Shown here: positions 45,177 through 53,452 of the stretch, one piece after another
Numbering within the stretch: position 1 is the stretch's first letter
Layout: every line of letters begins with the position of its first letter
Assembly (NCBI RefSeq): GCF_018332655.1
Contig: NZ_BOQL01000059.1
Coordinates: 1 to 57,231 of the forward strand
Length of the DNA stretch: 57,231 nt
Direction of reading: 5' to 3'
Origin: Actinoplanes auranticolor
GTDB lineage: Bacteria > Actinomycetota > Actinomycetes > Mycobacteriales > Micromonosporaceae
Translations under genes and position numbers: made by a program
Notes under the pieces: generated by a model
What the model was told of the DNA's origin: nothing
Seen by the model: the letters and a program-made list of their open reading frames with translations, nothing else
Database searches by the model: none

Positions 45177-45370
45177 CGGTGGTCACTCCTCGCGCAGTGC
45201 ACTTGCGTGGACTGCGAGGACGAGCCGGAGCCCGCGGTACCACCTCGCTTGACGGCCACAGGACCGCCCGCTCGTTCGCCGGCTGGGGTGCGGGCCGGTA
45301 CCGCCCGGTTCTACTGAGGCGCACTCGCCCGTTCTTCCGGAGGCTCCCCGGTGATGGCCGGATCAACGCC
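45177..45370 (-). ncRNA. Translational T-box riboswitch controlling ileS
   Basis: On the minus strand the leader contains the T-box core GAGGTGGTACCGCGG (45232-45246), which pairs with the uncharged tRNA 3' end. Upstream, a short stem I region presents an ATC triplet (45353-45355), an Ile specifier codon, in the ultrashort stem I layout known from actinobacterial ileS. Downstream, CCTCGCAGT (near 45212-45220) can pair with ACTGCGCGAGG, which includes the ribosome site AGGAG at 45186-45190. Binding of uncharged tRNA-Ile should therefore open the ribosome site, giving translational control. Stem boundaries are approximate. Confidence 0.92.
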
Positions 45371-45393
45371 TGACTACACAACGATACCGGCCG

Positions 45394-46929
45394 TCATTTG
45401 TTCCGCGGCTTCGGCAGGGTGGTCGACCACAGCGAGACCCCGGCCCGGTCCCGCAGGTCCACCCGGAACGCGCCGGTCCGGCCGTCGATCCGCACCTCAC
45501 CGAAGTGCTGGAAACCGTCGGCCGGCGAGGTGTTCGCGACCGGCGGGGCGTTCACGAAGACCGCCTCGGGGCCGAACGTGCCGTCCAGTGCGTTGGGCCC
45601 GAACGCCCCCGCGTGCGCCGGCCCGGAGACGAACTCCCAGAACGGCGTGAAGTCCTGCACCGCGGCGCGGGCCGGGTCGTAGTGGTGGGCCGCGGTGTAG
45701 TGCACGTCCGCGGTGAGCAGCACGATCCCGGTCACGCCGGCCCGGTGCGCCGACCGCAGGACCTGGGCGAACTCCAGCTCACGGCCCCGCGGCGCACCCG
45801 GGTCGCCCTGGGCCACGCCTTCCTGGGCCGCCGCGCCGTCCGGCACGACCACGCCCAGCGGCAGGTCGTTCGCGATCACCTTCCAGGTCGCCCGGGACGA
45901 GCGCAGGCCGCGGATCAGCCATTCGCGCTGCTCGGCGCCGAGCAGGCCGCGGTGCGGGTCCGCGTACGTGTTGCCGTCGTTGACGTCCTTGAACGTGCGC
46001 ATGTCCAGCACGAACACGTCCAGCAGCGGCCCGTACGAGATCTTGCGGTAGATCGGCCCGGACCGCTGCGGGGTCGGCACCCACTCGTGGTACGCCCGCT
46101 GCGCCCGCGCCGCCAGCACGTCGACCCGCTTCTCGGTGTACCGGGCGTCGTCGAGGATCTCCCCCGGGTACCAGTTGTTGACCACCTCGTGGTCGTCCCA
46201 CTGGTTGACCTGCGGAACCTCCGCGGCGAACGCCTTGTACGCGTCGTCCAGCAGGTTGTACGCGTACTGGCCGCGGTACTCGCCCAGGGTCTCGGCGACC
46301 TTGGCCTTCTCCGGCGTGACCAGGTTGCGCCAGACCCGGCCGTCCGGCAGCGTCACGGCCGGTACGAGGGGACCGTCGGCGTAGACGGTGTCACCGCTGT
46401 GCAGCAGGAAGTCGGGCTGCCGCCGGCGCATCGACTCGAACAGGGCCAGGCCGCCGCACGCCGGGTCGATGCCCCAGCCCTGACCGACCACGTCACCGGT
46501 CCAGACGAAGGAGATGTCCTGCCGGCGTACCGGTGCGGTGCTGAACGAGCCGTCGAGGGGCTCGCTGAGCAGGCCGGCGCGGTCGAGGCTCTCCGCCCGT
46601 ACCCGGTAGTGCAGCTTCTCCCCCGCCGGCAGGCCGCGCAGGCGCACCTTGCCGGTGAAATCGGTGTCCGGGGTCAGCACCGGGCCGCGCACGCGGCGCG
46701 CTCCCCGCAGGTCCGGGCGCCGGCTCACCTCGACCCACATCCGGCTGGGCCGGTCGGCCCGCGCCCAGACGACCGCGGTGTCCGCGGTGGCGTCGCCGGT
46801 CTGCACCCCGTGGGTGAGCACCGGCCGCTGCGCCGACCAGCCGGCGAAGACCGGCGCGGCGGGCAGGACGCCGAGAACGCCGCCGGCCACCCCGGCCCGC
46901 AGCAGGCTACGTCGATCGATGGAGGTCAT
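45394..46929 (-). CDS. phoD: Secreted PhoD-type alkaline phosphatase
   Basis: This is a 511-residue metallophosphatase exported by the Tat system. The N-terminus SIDRRSLLRAGVAGG has the twin Arg followed by a hydrophobic core, with a cut near APVFA-G. An N-terminal Ig-like domain (VQTGDATADTAVVWARAD) precedes the catalytic PhoD domain: WTGDVVGQGWGID, LHSGDTVYADGP, NQWDDHEVVNNWYPG, and LLTADVHYTAAH near the C-terminus. These carry the Ca/Fe ligands of PhoD. It releases phosphate from phosphodiesters and monoesters outside the cell. No Pho box was identified. The ileS promoter must lie at its 3' edge. Confidence 0.92.
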   Translation of the reverse strand: MTSIDRRSLLRAGVAGGVLGVLPAAPVFAGWSAQRPVLTHGVQTGDATADTAVVWARADRPSRMWVEVSRRPDLRGARRVRGPVLTPDTDFTGKVRLRGLPAGEKLHYRVRAESLDRAGLLSEPLDGSFSTAPVRRQDISFVWTGDVVGQGWGIDPACGGLALFESMRRRQPDFLLHSGDTVYADGPLVPAVTLPDGRVWRNLVTPEKAKVAETLGEYRGQYAYNLLDDAYKAFAAEVPQVNQWDDHEVVNNWYPGEILDDARYTEKRVDVLAARAQRAYHEWVPTPQRSGPIYRKISYGPLLDVFVLDMRTFKDVNDGNTYADPHRGLLGAEQREWLIRGLRSSRATWKVIANDLPLGVVVPDGAAAQEGVAQGDPGAPRGRELEFAQVLRSAHRAGVTGIVLLTADVHYTAAHHYDPARAAVQDFTPFWEFVSGPAHAGAFGPNALDGTFGPEAVFVNAPPVANTSPADGFQHFGEVRIDGRTGAFRVDLRDRAGVSLWSTTLPKPRNK

Positions 46930-46991
46930 AACGGCAGGCTCTCGGGGGCAGGTGAAGCCCGGGCGGGACCGAGGTGGACGGCGGCCGAAGA

Positions 46992-47651
46992 TCAGGCGGC
47001 CGGCTGCGCCGCGTCCAGCCAGCGGCGATACCAGCGGCCGAAGCCGAGCGGCGTGCCGTCGCCGTCGAGCAGCGGCCGGAAACCGCCGTCGTCGGCGGTG
47101 TCGTCCGCCCACATTTGGCCGCGGGCCGGGCCACTGACCACCAGCACCTCCCGCAGCGCACAACCGAGATGGCACAGGTAGAGCAGGCCGATCGCGTGCT
47201 CGGGGGCGAAGACGACCGCGTCGTGCCGCGCCCAGTAGGCGTCCTCGGCCTCGGTGAACGCCTCCTCGGAGGCGAAGTCCTCCTCGTCCGGCGGGTCGGT
47301 GAAGCCGTCCGCCGGGTTGAACGCCGCGGTGTGCGGGAACGGCTGCGCCAGAGCCTCGCGGAGGGTCAGGTCCGCGCCGTCACCCTCCCACTGCCAGCTG
47401 CCGTCGATCCGCCGCAGCGGGAAGAGCCCATAGCCCGGTCCCGCGCCGCCCCGGCCGGCCGTGCGGAGGAACGACCGGTACTCGCCCGGCAGCTCCACGC
47501 CCAGCTGGGCTTCCAGCTCGGCCAGCTCACCCGGGCTGAGCGGCGGCTCGAGGAGCCACTCGTGGCCGAGGCTGCCGAACACTTCGTCCGCCGCCGGGGC
47601 AGCGGCCAGCCCGGCGAGCCGCGGCCGGATGTCAGCCCAGGCGTCGGCCAT
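46992..47651 (-). CDS. SMI1/KNR4 family protein
   Basis: This is a 219-residue cytosolic protein with the SMI1/KNR4 (SUKH) pattern: EWLLEPPLSPGELAELEAQL, then GVELPGEYRSFLRTAGRGGA, and GYGLFPLRRIDGSW. In bacteria such domains are often immunity proteins for toxins, but no toxin gene with an LXG, RHS or nuclease domain lies nearby, so this may be a housekeeping member. It sits 62 nt before phoD on the same strand and is divergent from the AhpD-like gene. Confidence 0.88.
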   Translation of the reverse strand: MADAWADIRPRLAGLAAAPAADEVFGSLGHEWLLEPPLSPGELAELEAQLGVELPGEYRSFLRTAGRGGAGPGYGLFPLRRIDGSWQWEGDGADLTLREALAQPFPHTAAFNPADGFTDPPDEEDFASEEAFTEAEDAYWARHDAVVFAPEHAIGLLYLCHLGCALREVLVVSGPARGQMWADDTADDGGFRPLLDGDGTPLGFGRWYRRWLDAAQPAA

Positions 47652-47714
47652 CTTGTCACGTCCTTCGTCGCCGTCTCGTCCTGACCGTGTACGACCACCA
47701 CGACAGGAGGATTC

Positions 47715-48155
47715 ATGTCCCGCTTGGCGATCGACAAGATCTCACCGGCTGCCTACCAGGCCGTCTTCGGCATGGAGCAGTACTGCCGCGACCGCGTCGA
47801 CCCCACCCTTTACGAGCTGCTCAAGCTGCGCGCCTCGATGATCAACGGCTGCGCTTTCTGCACCGACATGCACAGCCGTGACGCGCTGGCCGCCGGCGAG
47901 TCGAGCCGGCGCCTCTTCGCCGTCGCGACCTGGCACGATGCCCCGTTCTTCACTGAGCGGGAGCGGGCCGCGCTGGCGCTGACCGACGCGGTGACCCGCC
48001 TCGGCGAGCACGGCGTCCCGGACGAGGTCTGGGCGCCGGCCGCCGAGGAGTTCACCGAGCAGGAGCTGGCCGACCTGCTGATGGCCATCGCCACGATCAA
48101 CGTGTGGAACCGGCTGTCGATCGCGGTGCGCAATCAACCGCCGCTGGAGGTCTGA
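47715..48155 (+). CDS. AhpD-like carboxymuconolactone decarboxylase family protein
   Basis: This is a 146-residue all-helical protein. The redox motif ASMINGCAFCTDMHSRDA has C46 and C49 with H53, the AhpD-type CxxC-x3-H arrangement, so a peroxidase or disulfide-related activity is likely. Classical lactone decarboxylase residues are absent. The ATG at 47715 follows AGGAGG. It is a solitary plus-strand gene between the SMI1 gene (divergent) and ndk (convergent, 6 nt between stops). Confidence 0.92.
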   Translation: MSRLAIDKISPAAYQAVFGMEQYCRDRVDPTLYELLKLRASMINGCAFCTDMHSRDALAAGESSRRLFAVATWHDAPFFTERERAALALTDAVTRLGEHGVPDEVWAPAAEEFTEQELADLLMAIATINVWNRLSIAVRNQPPLEV

Positions 48156-48161
48156 GGCGTC

Positions 48162-48578
48162 TCAGAGCTCCGGGAACCACAGGGCGAGCTCACGCTTCGC
48201 GCTGTCGGGGGAATCCGAGGCGTGCACGAGGTTTTCCCGGTTGGACAGCGACAGGTCGCCGCGGATCGTGCCCGCGGCGGCCTTGCGCCCGTCGGTGGCG
48301 CCGACCAGGGCCCGGACGACCGCGATGACCTCGTCGCCGGAGAGCACCAGCGCGGCGAGCGGGCCGCTGGTCATGAACTCCTTGAGCGGCGGGTAGAAGG
48401 CCTTGTCCACGTGCTCGGCGTAGTGCTGGTCGGCCAGCTCCGCGTCCATGGTGCGCACGACCAGCGCGTCGATCGTGAGACCCTTGCGCTCGAACCGGCC
48501 GAGGATCTCCCCGAGCAGGCCGCGCCGCAGCGCATCGGGCTTGACGAGCACGAGCGTGCGCTCGGTGGCAGTGGACAC
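48162..48578 (-). CDS. ndk: Nucleoside diphosphate kinase
   Basis: This is a 138-residue enzyme that balances nucleoside triphosphates by transferring gamma-phosphate. TLVLVKPDALRRGLLGEIL at the N-terminus and the active-site His in NLVHASDSPDSA are family signatures. The GTG at 48578 is preceded by AGGAGG; the frame upstream is non-coding. ndk usually lies close behind folC; here two genes (DUF4233 and the large VOC fusion) lie between. Confidence 0.97.
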   Translation of the reverse strand: MSTATERTLVLVKPDALRRGLLGEILGRFERKGLTIDALVVRTMDAELADQHYAEHVDKAFYPPLKEFMTSGPLAALVLSGDEVIAVVRALVGATDGRKAAAGTIRGDLSLSNRENLVHASDSPDSAKRELALWFPEL

Positions 48579-48736
48579 CGGTTGTTCCTCCTGGTTAGGA
48601 CGTGGCAAGCCGACACGCCGGTCGGGAGGTCAGCCTATCGGGCCGCCATCCGGCGCGAGCGGCAACCGCCCGGTAGCGCACTTTCCACGGGCGGTCGCGG
48701 CTACGTAACCTGACGGGTACACCCGGGAGGTCCACT

Positions 48737-51634
48737 GTGGCGAACCAGAACGGCCGGCCGATCGCACCGGCCCGCAAACTCGTGGCGGCCGTCGTCGGCA
48801 CGATCGCGGTCTTCGTGATGCTGTTCGGCCTCGGCATGTCGAGCTGGGCGATAGTCGCACTGGGCCTGGCGATGCTGATCCTGGCGATCGCCCTGGGCAT
48901 GGTGAACGTGGTCCGCCGCGGCGCCCGCGCCTGGGTAGCGGGATCAGCGCAGGTCAAGGCGATCTCGGAGCCCCCGGCCACGGCGATCTACGGCCGCGCG
49001 GAGCTGCAGATCGTGATCGTGGCGCCGGGCCTGCCGACCTCGGAGGTGACGGTCCGCGACCCCCGCGTCCCGGTGGCCAAATGGCCCCGGGTGGGCGACA
49101 CCCTGCCGGTGACGGTGGACGTGGACGACATGCGCCGCGTCCGCATCAACTGGGACGAGGCGGAGACCTACGACACCGGCACGCTGAACGTCCCCCCGGC
49201 GTACTACGAGGAGGACCTGCCGGACGACGACCTGCTGGGCGGCGAGCCGGAGCCGCCGCCGTGGGCGAACCGCGACCGGCAGTGGGGCCGCGGCCCGGAC
49301 GAGCCGCCCCCGCCACCGCCGCCGTCGCCCCGCCTGGGCGACCTGGACGGTCCGCCCCCGCCGCCCCCGCAGGCGGGTCTGCTCGACGACCCGCCCCCGC
49401 CGGTGATAGTCCGCGACGCCCCGGGTGGCCCGATCCTCGAAGGCCAGCTGGTAGAGCCGGACTACGAATACACAGCACCACTGCCGCAACGCGCCCGCAC
49501 GGCGACGGCCGCGCCGCCGCGCCCGGCGGAGAAACCCCGGCCGAGACCAAGACCACACGCGACAGCCACCCTGGACCCCGAAGACGAAGGTACGGGCACA
49601 GAGCCGGCAGAAGCAGCACCGGACCCCGCCCCCACAGCAACCTCCCGGCCGCCCTCCTCAACCGTGGCCGACGACGCACACGATGAGCATGACCCGGCTC
49701 AGCCCGTCTCCCCGGCACCCGCCCAGCGCGGTACGGAGTCGTCGGGCAACCACCACGACCCGGAAATCGACCTGCCCCTGGACGGAGACCCGGAACCACC
49801 CCCGGAGCAGCAGAGCCGGGCCGCCCGCGCAGCGGTGGACGAGGACATCATCGCCCCGCCGGCGGCTACCACGAGCCTGCCCGACCCGTCGCCCGCCACC
49901 GAGTCGCCGAACGACAGAGCAGGCCGCGTCCTGGACGCTGAAAACGCCCCACCACGCCAGCGCCGGCCCCGCTCAGAAGACGACGACCTGCTGGGCGACC
50001 TGGAACCACCCCCGTGGGAGGTCCGCGCCCAGCAACCCGACGCGGTCCCCGCCGCCGCGCAGAACCCTGATCCCGCGGCTACCCCGGACCCCGATCCTGC
50101 TCGCGCTGCCGCTTCAGACCCCGATCCTGCTCGCGCTGCCGCCCCAGACCTTGATTCCGTTGGCGCCCCGCCACCGCCGATCGCGGAGGAGCCGCGCCCG
50201 GCGCCGGAAGCCCGCCCGAAGCCCCGGCCTCGCCCGACCTCCCCGCCCGACCAGCAGCAGGCGGCGGCGAACGACCAGCCCCGCAGCAGCACAGCGCAGA
50301 CAACCGGCTTGGCAGCGGCAGCAGGGGCGGTGGTGGCCGCGGGCTTCGCCGCCCTGGGCAACGCCTTCCGCAACAAGAAGCAGGAAGAACGCCGCCCCTC
50401 CCCCGAGGCTGAGGACCGCTCGGCCACCCCGAACCGCCCGGAACCGGTCGCAGCAACCGACTCACCTGCGGCTTCCGGCCCCAGCAGCACGTCCAGCGAC
50501 CCTGCATCGCGTCCCAGCGCCGGATCGGGTAGCACCTCTGCGTCGGACTCCAACTTTGCGTCCGGCTCCACCTCTGCGTCGGGCTCCGGCTCCGCGTCAG
50601 GTCCCACCTCTGCATCGGGTCCCGCCTCCGCGTCAGGTCCCACCTCTGCGTCGGGTCCCGCCTCTGCGTCAGACTCCGGCGCTGCGTCGGGCTTCAGGTC
50701 TGCGGCGGGTGCCGGCGCTGCGGCGGGCTCCAGCTCTGTGCCCGGACCGCCGTCAGCGTCTGGCTCCGATCCCGCTTCTGATCCCGACCGCGAGGCCGCA
50801 TCCGACCTGAACGCAGCGGCATCCGGCCCGCCCGCCGGCGCTGTCTCCGCCACGCACTCCAGACCGGCCCCCGAAGCCGCTCCCAGCCAGGTCTACGCCT
50901 CTCCCACCGCCTTCGGCCCGGGCGGAGGCTCCGGAAGCGGCAACCCCGCAGACATCAAACCCCGGCCGGAACCCACCCCACCCCGACCCGGAACCGTCTA
51001 CGCCGCCGAGGCCGCAGCCCCACCGGCCCCGGACAGCACGACCCCAGCCACCCCGACGCCACCCAGCCCGAATCCACCCAGCCCGAATCCAGCCGGCACC
51101 GGCGCCGTCAGCGCACGCGCAACCGCCGCGAGCTCCACCGCCACCGGAGCACCCGCCCCGAAGCGAGGAAGGCCCTGGGCCGACCTCGAAGGCGGCTTCG
51201 AACCCGACGAACGCGCCGACGACCTGATCACCGCCTACCCGAGCGCCCGCCCGGGCCCGGCCGGCGCCATCCACGGCGTAGGAATCACGGTGCTGGTCAC
51301 CAACCTCGACCGCTCAGTCGCGTTCTACCGCGACATGCTCGGCTTCTTCGAGATCGACACCGGCTCGGGCAGCGCAGTGCTGGCCTCCGGCGACACGCGG
51401 CTGGTCCTGCGCACGGTCCACGACCTGTCGGGCGCAGCCGGCCGCCTGATCTACCTGAACCTCGAGGTAGGCGACGTCGAAGCGGTCCACGAGGAACTGA
51501 AGCGCAAGGGCGTCAAGTTCGTCCACGGCCCCCGCCCGGTGAACCGGGGCGACAAACTCGAACTCTGGGCAGCCTCGTTCCACGACCCCGACCAGCACAA
51601 CATCGCCATCACCCAGTGGCGCGCCATCCGCTGA
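48737..51634 (+). CDS. Membrane protein with giant disordered region and C-terminal VOC domain
   Basis: This is a 965-residue fusion. Residues about 14-35 and 38-60 are two membrane helices. A small beta-rich domain follows (about 75-150; RAELQIVIVAPGLPTSEVTV). Then come nearly 690 residues of Pro/Glu/Ala- and later Ser/Ala/Gly-rich disordered sequence. A glyoxalase-fold (VOC) domain ends the protein at about 844-965 (VGITVLVTNLDRSVAFYRDM, LELWAASFHDPDQHNIAI). The VOC domain may bind or modify a small molecule at the membrane surface, but no substrate can be named. The start is a GTG at 48737 with GGGAGG upstream. The middle contains several in-frame DNA repeats; the frame is open throughout. 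Confidence 0.8.
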   Translation: MANQNGRPIAPARKLVAAVVGTIAVFVMLFGLGMSSWAIVALGLAMLILAIALGMVNVVRRGARAWVAGSAQVKAISEPPATAIYGRAELQIVIVAPGLPTSEVTVRDPRVPVAKWPRVGDTLPVTVDVDDMRRVRINWDEAETYDTGTLNVPPAYYEEDLPDDDLLGGEPEPPPWANRDRQWGRGPDEPPPPPPPSPRLGDLDGPPPPPPQAGLLDDPPPPVIVRDAPGGPILEGQLVEPDYEYTAPLPQRARTATAAPPRPAEKPRPRPRPHATATLDPEDEGTGTEPAEAAPDPAPTATSRPPSSTVADDAHDEHDPAQPVSPAPAQRGTESSGNHHDPEIDLPLDGDPEPPPEQQSRAARAAVDEDIIAPPAATTSLPDPSPATESPNDRAGRVLDAENAPPRQRRPRSEDDDLLGDLEPPPWEVRAQQPDAVPAAAQNPDPAATPDPDPARAAASDPDPARAAAPDLDSVGAPPPPIAEEPRPAPEARPKPRPRPTSPPDQQQAAANDQPRSSTAQTTGLAAAAGAVVAAGFAALGNAFRNKKQEERRPSPEAEDRSATPNRPEPVAATDSPAASGPSSTSSDPASRPSAGSGSTSASDSNFASGSTSASGSGSASGPTSASGPASASGPTSASGPASASDSGAASGFRSAAGAGAAAGSSSVPGPPSASGSDPASDPDREAASDLNAAASGPPAGAVSATHSRPAPEAAPSQVYASPTAFGPGGGSGSGNPADIKPRPEPTPPRPGTVYAAEAAAPPAPDSTTPATPTPPSPNPPSPNPAGTGAVSARATAASSTATGAPAPKRGRPWADLEGGFEPDERADDLITAYPSARPGPAGAIHGVGITVLVTNLDRSVAFYRDMLGFFEIDTGSGSAVLASGDTRLVLRTVHDLSGAAGRLIYLNLEVGDVEAVHEELKRKGVKFVHGPRPVNRGDKLELWAASFHDPDQHNIAITQWRAIR
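50087..50146. repeat. 30-bp direct duplication in the VOC fusion gene
   Basis: Two nearly identical 30-nt units (50087-50116 and 50117-50146) differ at two positions near the end and code for a repeated DPDPARAAA-type segment. Confidence 0.75.
50511..50740. repeat. Degenerate 18/36-bp repeats encoding Ser-Ala-Gly-Pro
   Basis: An 18-nt periodicity (SASGPT/SASGPA) runs through this part of the VOC fusion gene. The best 36-nt units are 50594-50629 and 50630-50665. All changes keep the frame. Confidence 0.7.
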
Positions 51635-51692
51635 CCCCACCGGCCGCCGGTCCACCCGCCGCCTACGGGCAGTGGGTGGACCCGCTCGCCGG

Positions 51693-52130
51693 CTAACCCA
51701 AGATCTTGTACCGCACCGAAGTCGCATAAGCCCAGGTCAACCCGAAGATCAACCCCAGCGCCGCCAGCGACCAGTGCAGCAACCCGGACGCGAACAGCAG
51801 CACCTGCAACGCCGTACCCGCATGCCACGCCCACCGGCGACGCATGCTCCCGGCCACCACAGCCGCCAGCACCGCCAGGCCGACCACCACGCCGATACCC
51901 CAGCCGCTGAGGTCCCCGCCCAGGATCCGGATCGGCTGGATCGCCAGCAGCAGAACGATGGCTTCCAGGGCGAGCGTGCCCGCCCCCAGCCCTCGTACCG
52001 CCGCCTCCGGATTACGCAGACCGGACCGCCGCGGCTCCTCGCCCTCGACGCCGGCCAGAGGCTCCTCGCCCGGCGACTCCTCAGGCGACGAGGGCACGGG
52101 CGAGGACGGCTCCGGCGGCGGCGTGGTCAC
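51693..52130 (-). CDS. DUF4233 membrane protein behind folC
   Basis: This is a 145-residue protein with an acidic Pro/Ser/Glu-rich N-terminus (1-40) and about four hydrophobic segments (GLGAGTLALEAIVLLLAIQP, GIGVVVGLAVLAAVVAGS, AGTALQVLLFASGLLHWSL and LGLIFGLTWAYATSV). It matches DUF4233, a family of unknown function found directly after folC in actinobacteria. Its ATG overlaps the folC stop (ATGA). It is convergent with the VOC fusion gene. Confidence 0.92.
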   Translation of the reverse strand: MTTPPPEPSSPVPSSPEESPGEEPLAGVEGEEPRRSGLRNPEAAVRGLGAGTLALEAIVLLLAIQPIRILGGDLSGWGIGVVVGLAVLAAVVAGSMRRRWAWHAGTALQVLLFASGLLHWSLAALGLIFGLTWAYATSVRYKILG

Positions 52131-53452
52131 TTCTTCAGGAGCTTCCGCGCGTCAGCCACGGTCACGATCGACCCGGTGATCAGCACCGCAACGCCACTGT
52201 GCTCCCCGTCGGTGTCCGACTCGGCGAGCACGACGGCTTCCTCGATGGCGTCAGGCATGTTCTCCGTGATCGTCACCCGGTCCTCGCCGAAGATCTCCTC
52301 CGCGATCTGCGCGAGCTCGTCGACCGGCATCGCCCGCGGCGAGCTGTTCTGCGTCACCACGAGGCGGGCCGCGACCGGCTCCAGCAGCTCCAGCAGGCCC
52401 GCCACGTCCTTGTCACCCAGCACCCCGACCACCGCGACGAGGTGCCGGAACGCGAACTCCTCCTCGAGCGCGGTCACGGTCGCCGCCATCCCGTGCGGAT
52501 TGTGCGCACCGTCGAGCAGGATCGTGGGCGCGCTGCGTACCCGTTCCAGCCGGCCCGGCGAGTCGACCCCGCCGAAGCCTTCCCGGACCAGGTCCACGTC
52601 GAGCTGCTTGGCCGCGCCCGCGCCGAGGAACGCCTCGACCGCCGCGAGCGCGAGGGCGGCGTTCTGCGCCTGGTGGGCACCGAAGAGCGGCAGGAACACC
52701 TCGTCGTACACGCCGCCGAGCCCCTGCAGGGTGAGCACCTGCCCACCGACCGCCTGGTCGCGCCGGATGACGCCGAACTCGCTGCCCTCGCGGGCGACGG
52801 TCGCGCCGACCTGCGCGGAGCGTTCCAGCAGCGGCCGCATCGCGTCCTCGGTCTGCACCGCGCTGATGACGGTGGCGTCCTTGTGGATGATGCCGGCCTT
52901 GGCCCAGGCGATGTCCTCGATCGTGTCGCCCAGCCACTCGGTGTGGTCGAGCCCGATCGGGGCGATGACGCAGACGCCGGCCTCGAGGACGTTGGTCGCG
53001 TCCTCCTCGCCACCGAGGCCGACCTCGACCACGGCGATGTCCACGGGCGCGTCGGCGAACGTCGCGTACGCCAGCGCCGTGGTCATGTCGAAGTAGGTGA
53101 GCGGCTCGGCCGACCGCTCGTCGATCAGCCGGGCCAGGGGAGCGATCTCGTCGTAGACGGCGGCCAGCCGTTCCTCGGAGATCGGCTCGCCGTCCAGGCT
53201 GATCCGTTCCCGGACGGTCTCCAGATGCGGGCTCGTGTAGCGGCCGGTGTGCAGCCCGTGCGCGCGCAGCAGGCCGTCGATCATCCGGGCCGTGGACGTC
53301 TTGCCGTTGGTCCCGGTCAGGTGGATCGACGGGTACGCCCGCTGCGGACTGCCGAGCACGTCCATCAGGTCACGGATCTTCTGCATGTCGAAGGCCATGC
53401 GGGTGAAGCCGCGCCCGTCGAGCGCGGCAACCACCTCTTGGTATGTGCTCAT
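52127..53452 (-). CDS. folC: Folylpolyglutamate / dihydrofolate synthase
   Basis: This is a 441-residue Mur-ligase-type enzyme that adds glutamate to folates. The P-loop IHLTGTNGKTSTARMID is near residue 45. TGRYTSPHLETVRERI follows and DITVVEVGLGG-like VDIAVVEVGLGGEEDATNV (split: VDIAVVEVGLGG, EEDATNV) carries the metal-binding Glu. LLDGAHNPHGM is the C-terminal nucleotide motif. The ATG at 53452 overlaps the valS stop (ATGA), and the frame upstream of it is a valS shadow. The valS-folC-DUF4233 run is one operon. Confidence 0.95.
   Translation of the reverse strand: MSTYQEVVAALDGRGFTRMAFDMQKIRDLMDVLGSPQRAYPSIHLTGTNGKTSTARMIDGLLRAHGLHTGRYTSPHLETVRERISLDGEPISEERLAAVYDEIAPLARLIDERSAEPLTYFDMTTALAYATFADAPVDIAVVEVGLGGEEDATNVLEAGVCVIAPIGLDHTEWLGDTIEDIAWAKAGIIHKDATVISAVQTEDAMRPLLERSAQVGATVAREGSEFGVIRRDQAVGGQVLTLQGLGGVYDEVFLPLFGAHQAQNAALALAAVEAFLGAGAAKQLDVDLVREGFGGVDSPGRLERVRSAPTILLDGAHNPHGMAATVTALEEEFAFRHLVAVVGVLGDKDVAGLLELLEPVAARLVVTQNSSPRAMPVDELAQIAEEIFGEDRVTITENMPDAIEEAVVLAESDTDGEHSGVAVLITGSIVTVADARKLLKK

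Noticed and set aside
42183..45317. Open frame of 1044 codons opposite ileS
   Set aside because: ileS on the minus strand has all signatures and a T-box; the frame opposite has no similarity to any family and runs through the T-box.
46992..47651. SMI1/KNR4 gene as immunity gene of a polymorphic toxin system
   Set aside because: No toxin, RHS, LXG or secretion-associated gene is within the window, so a toxin system is not supported.
50511..50740. Regular repeats considered as a CRISPR array
   Set aside because: Units are 18/36 nt, contiguous without unique spacers, in frame and coding for Ser-Ala-Gly-Pro.
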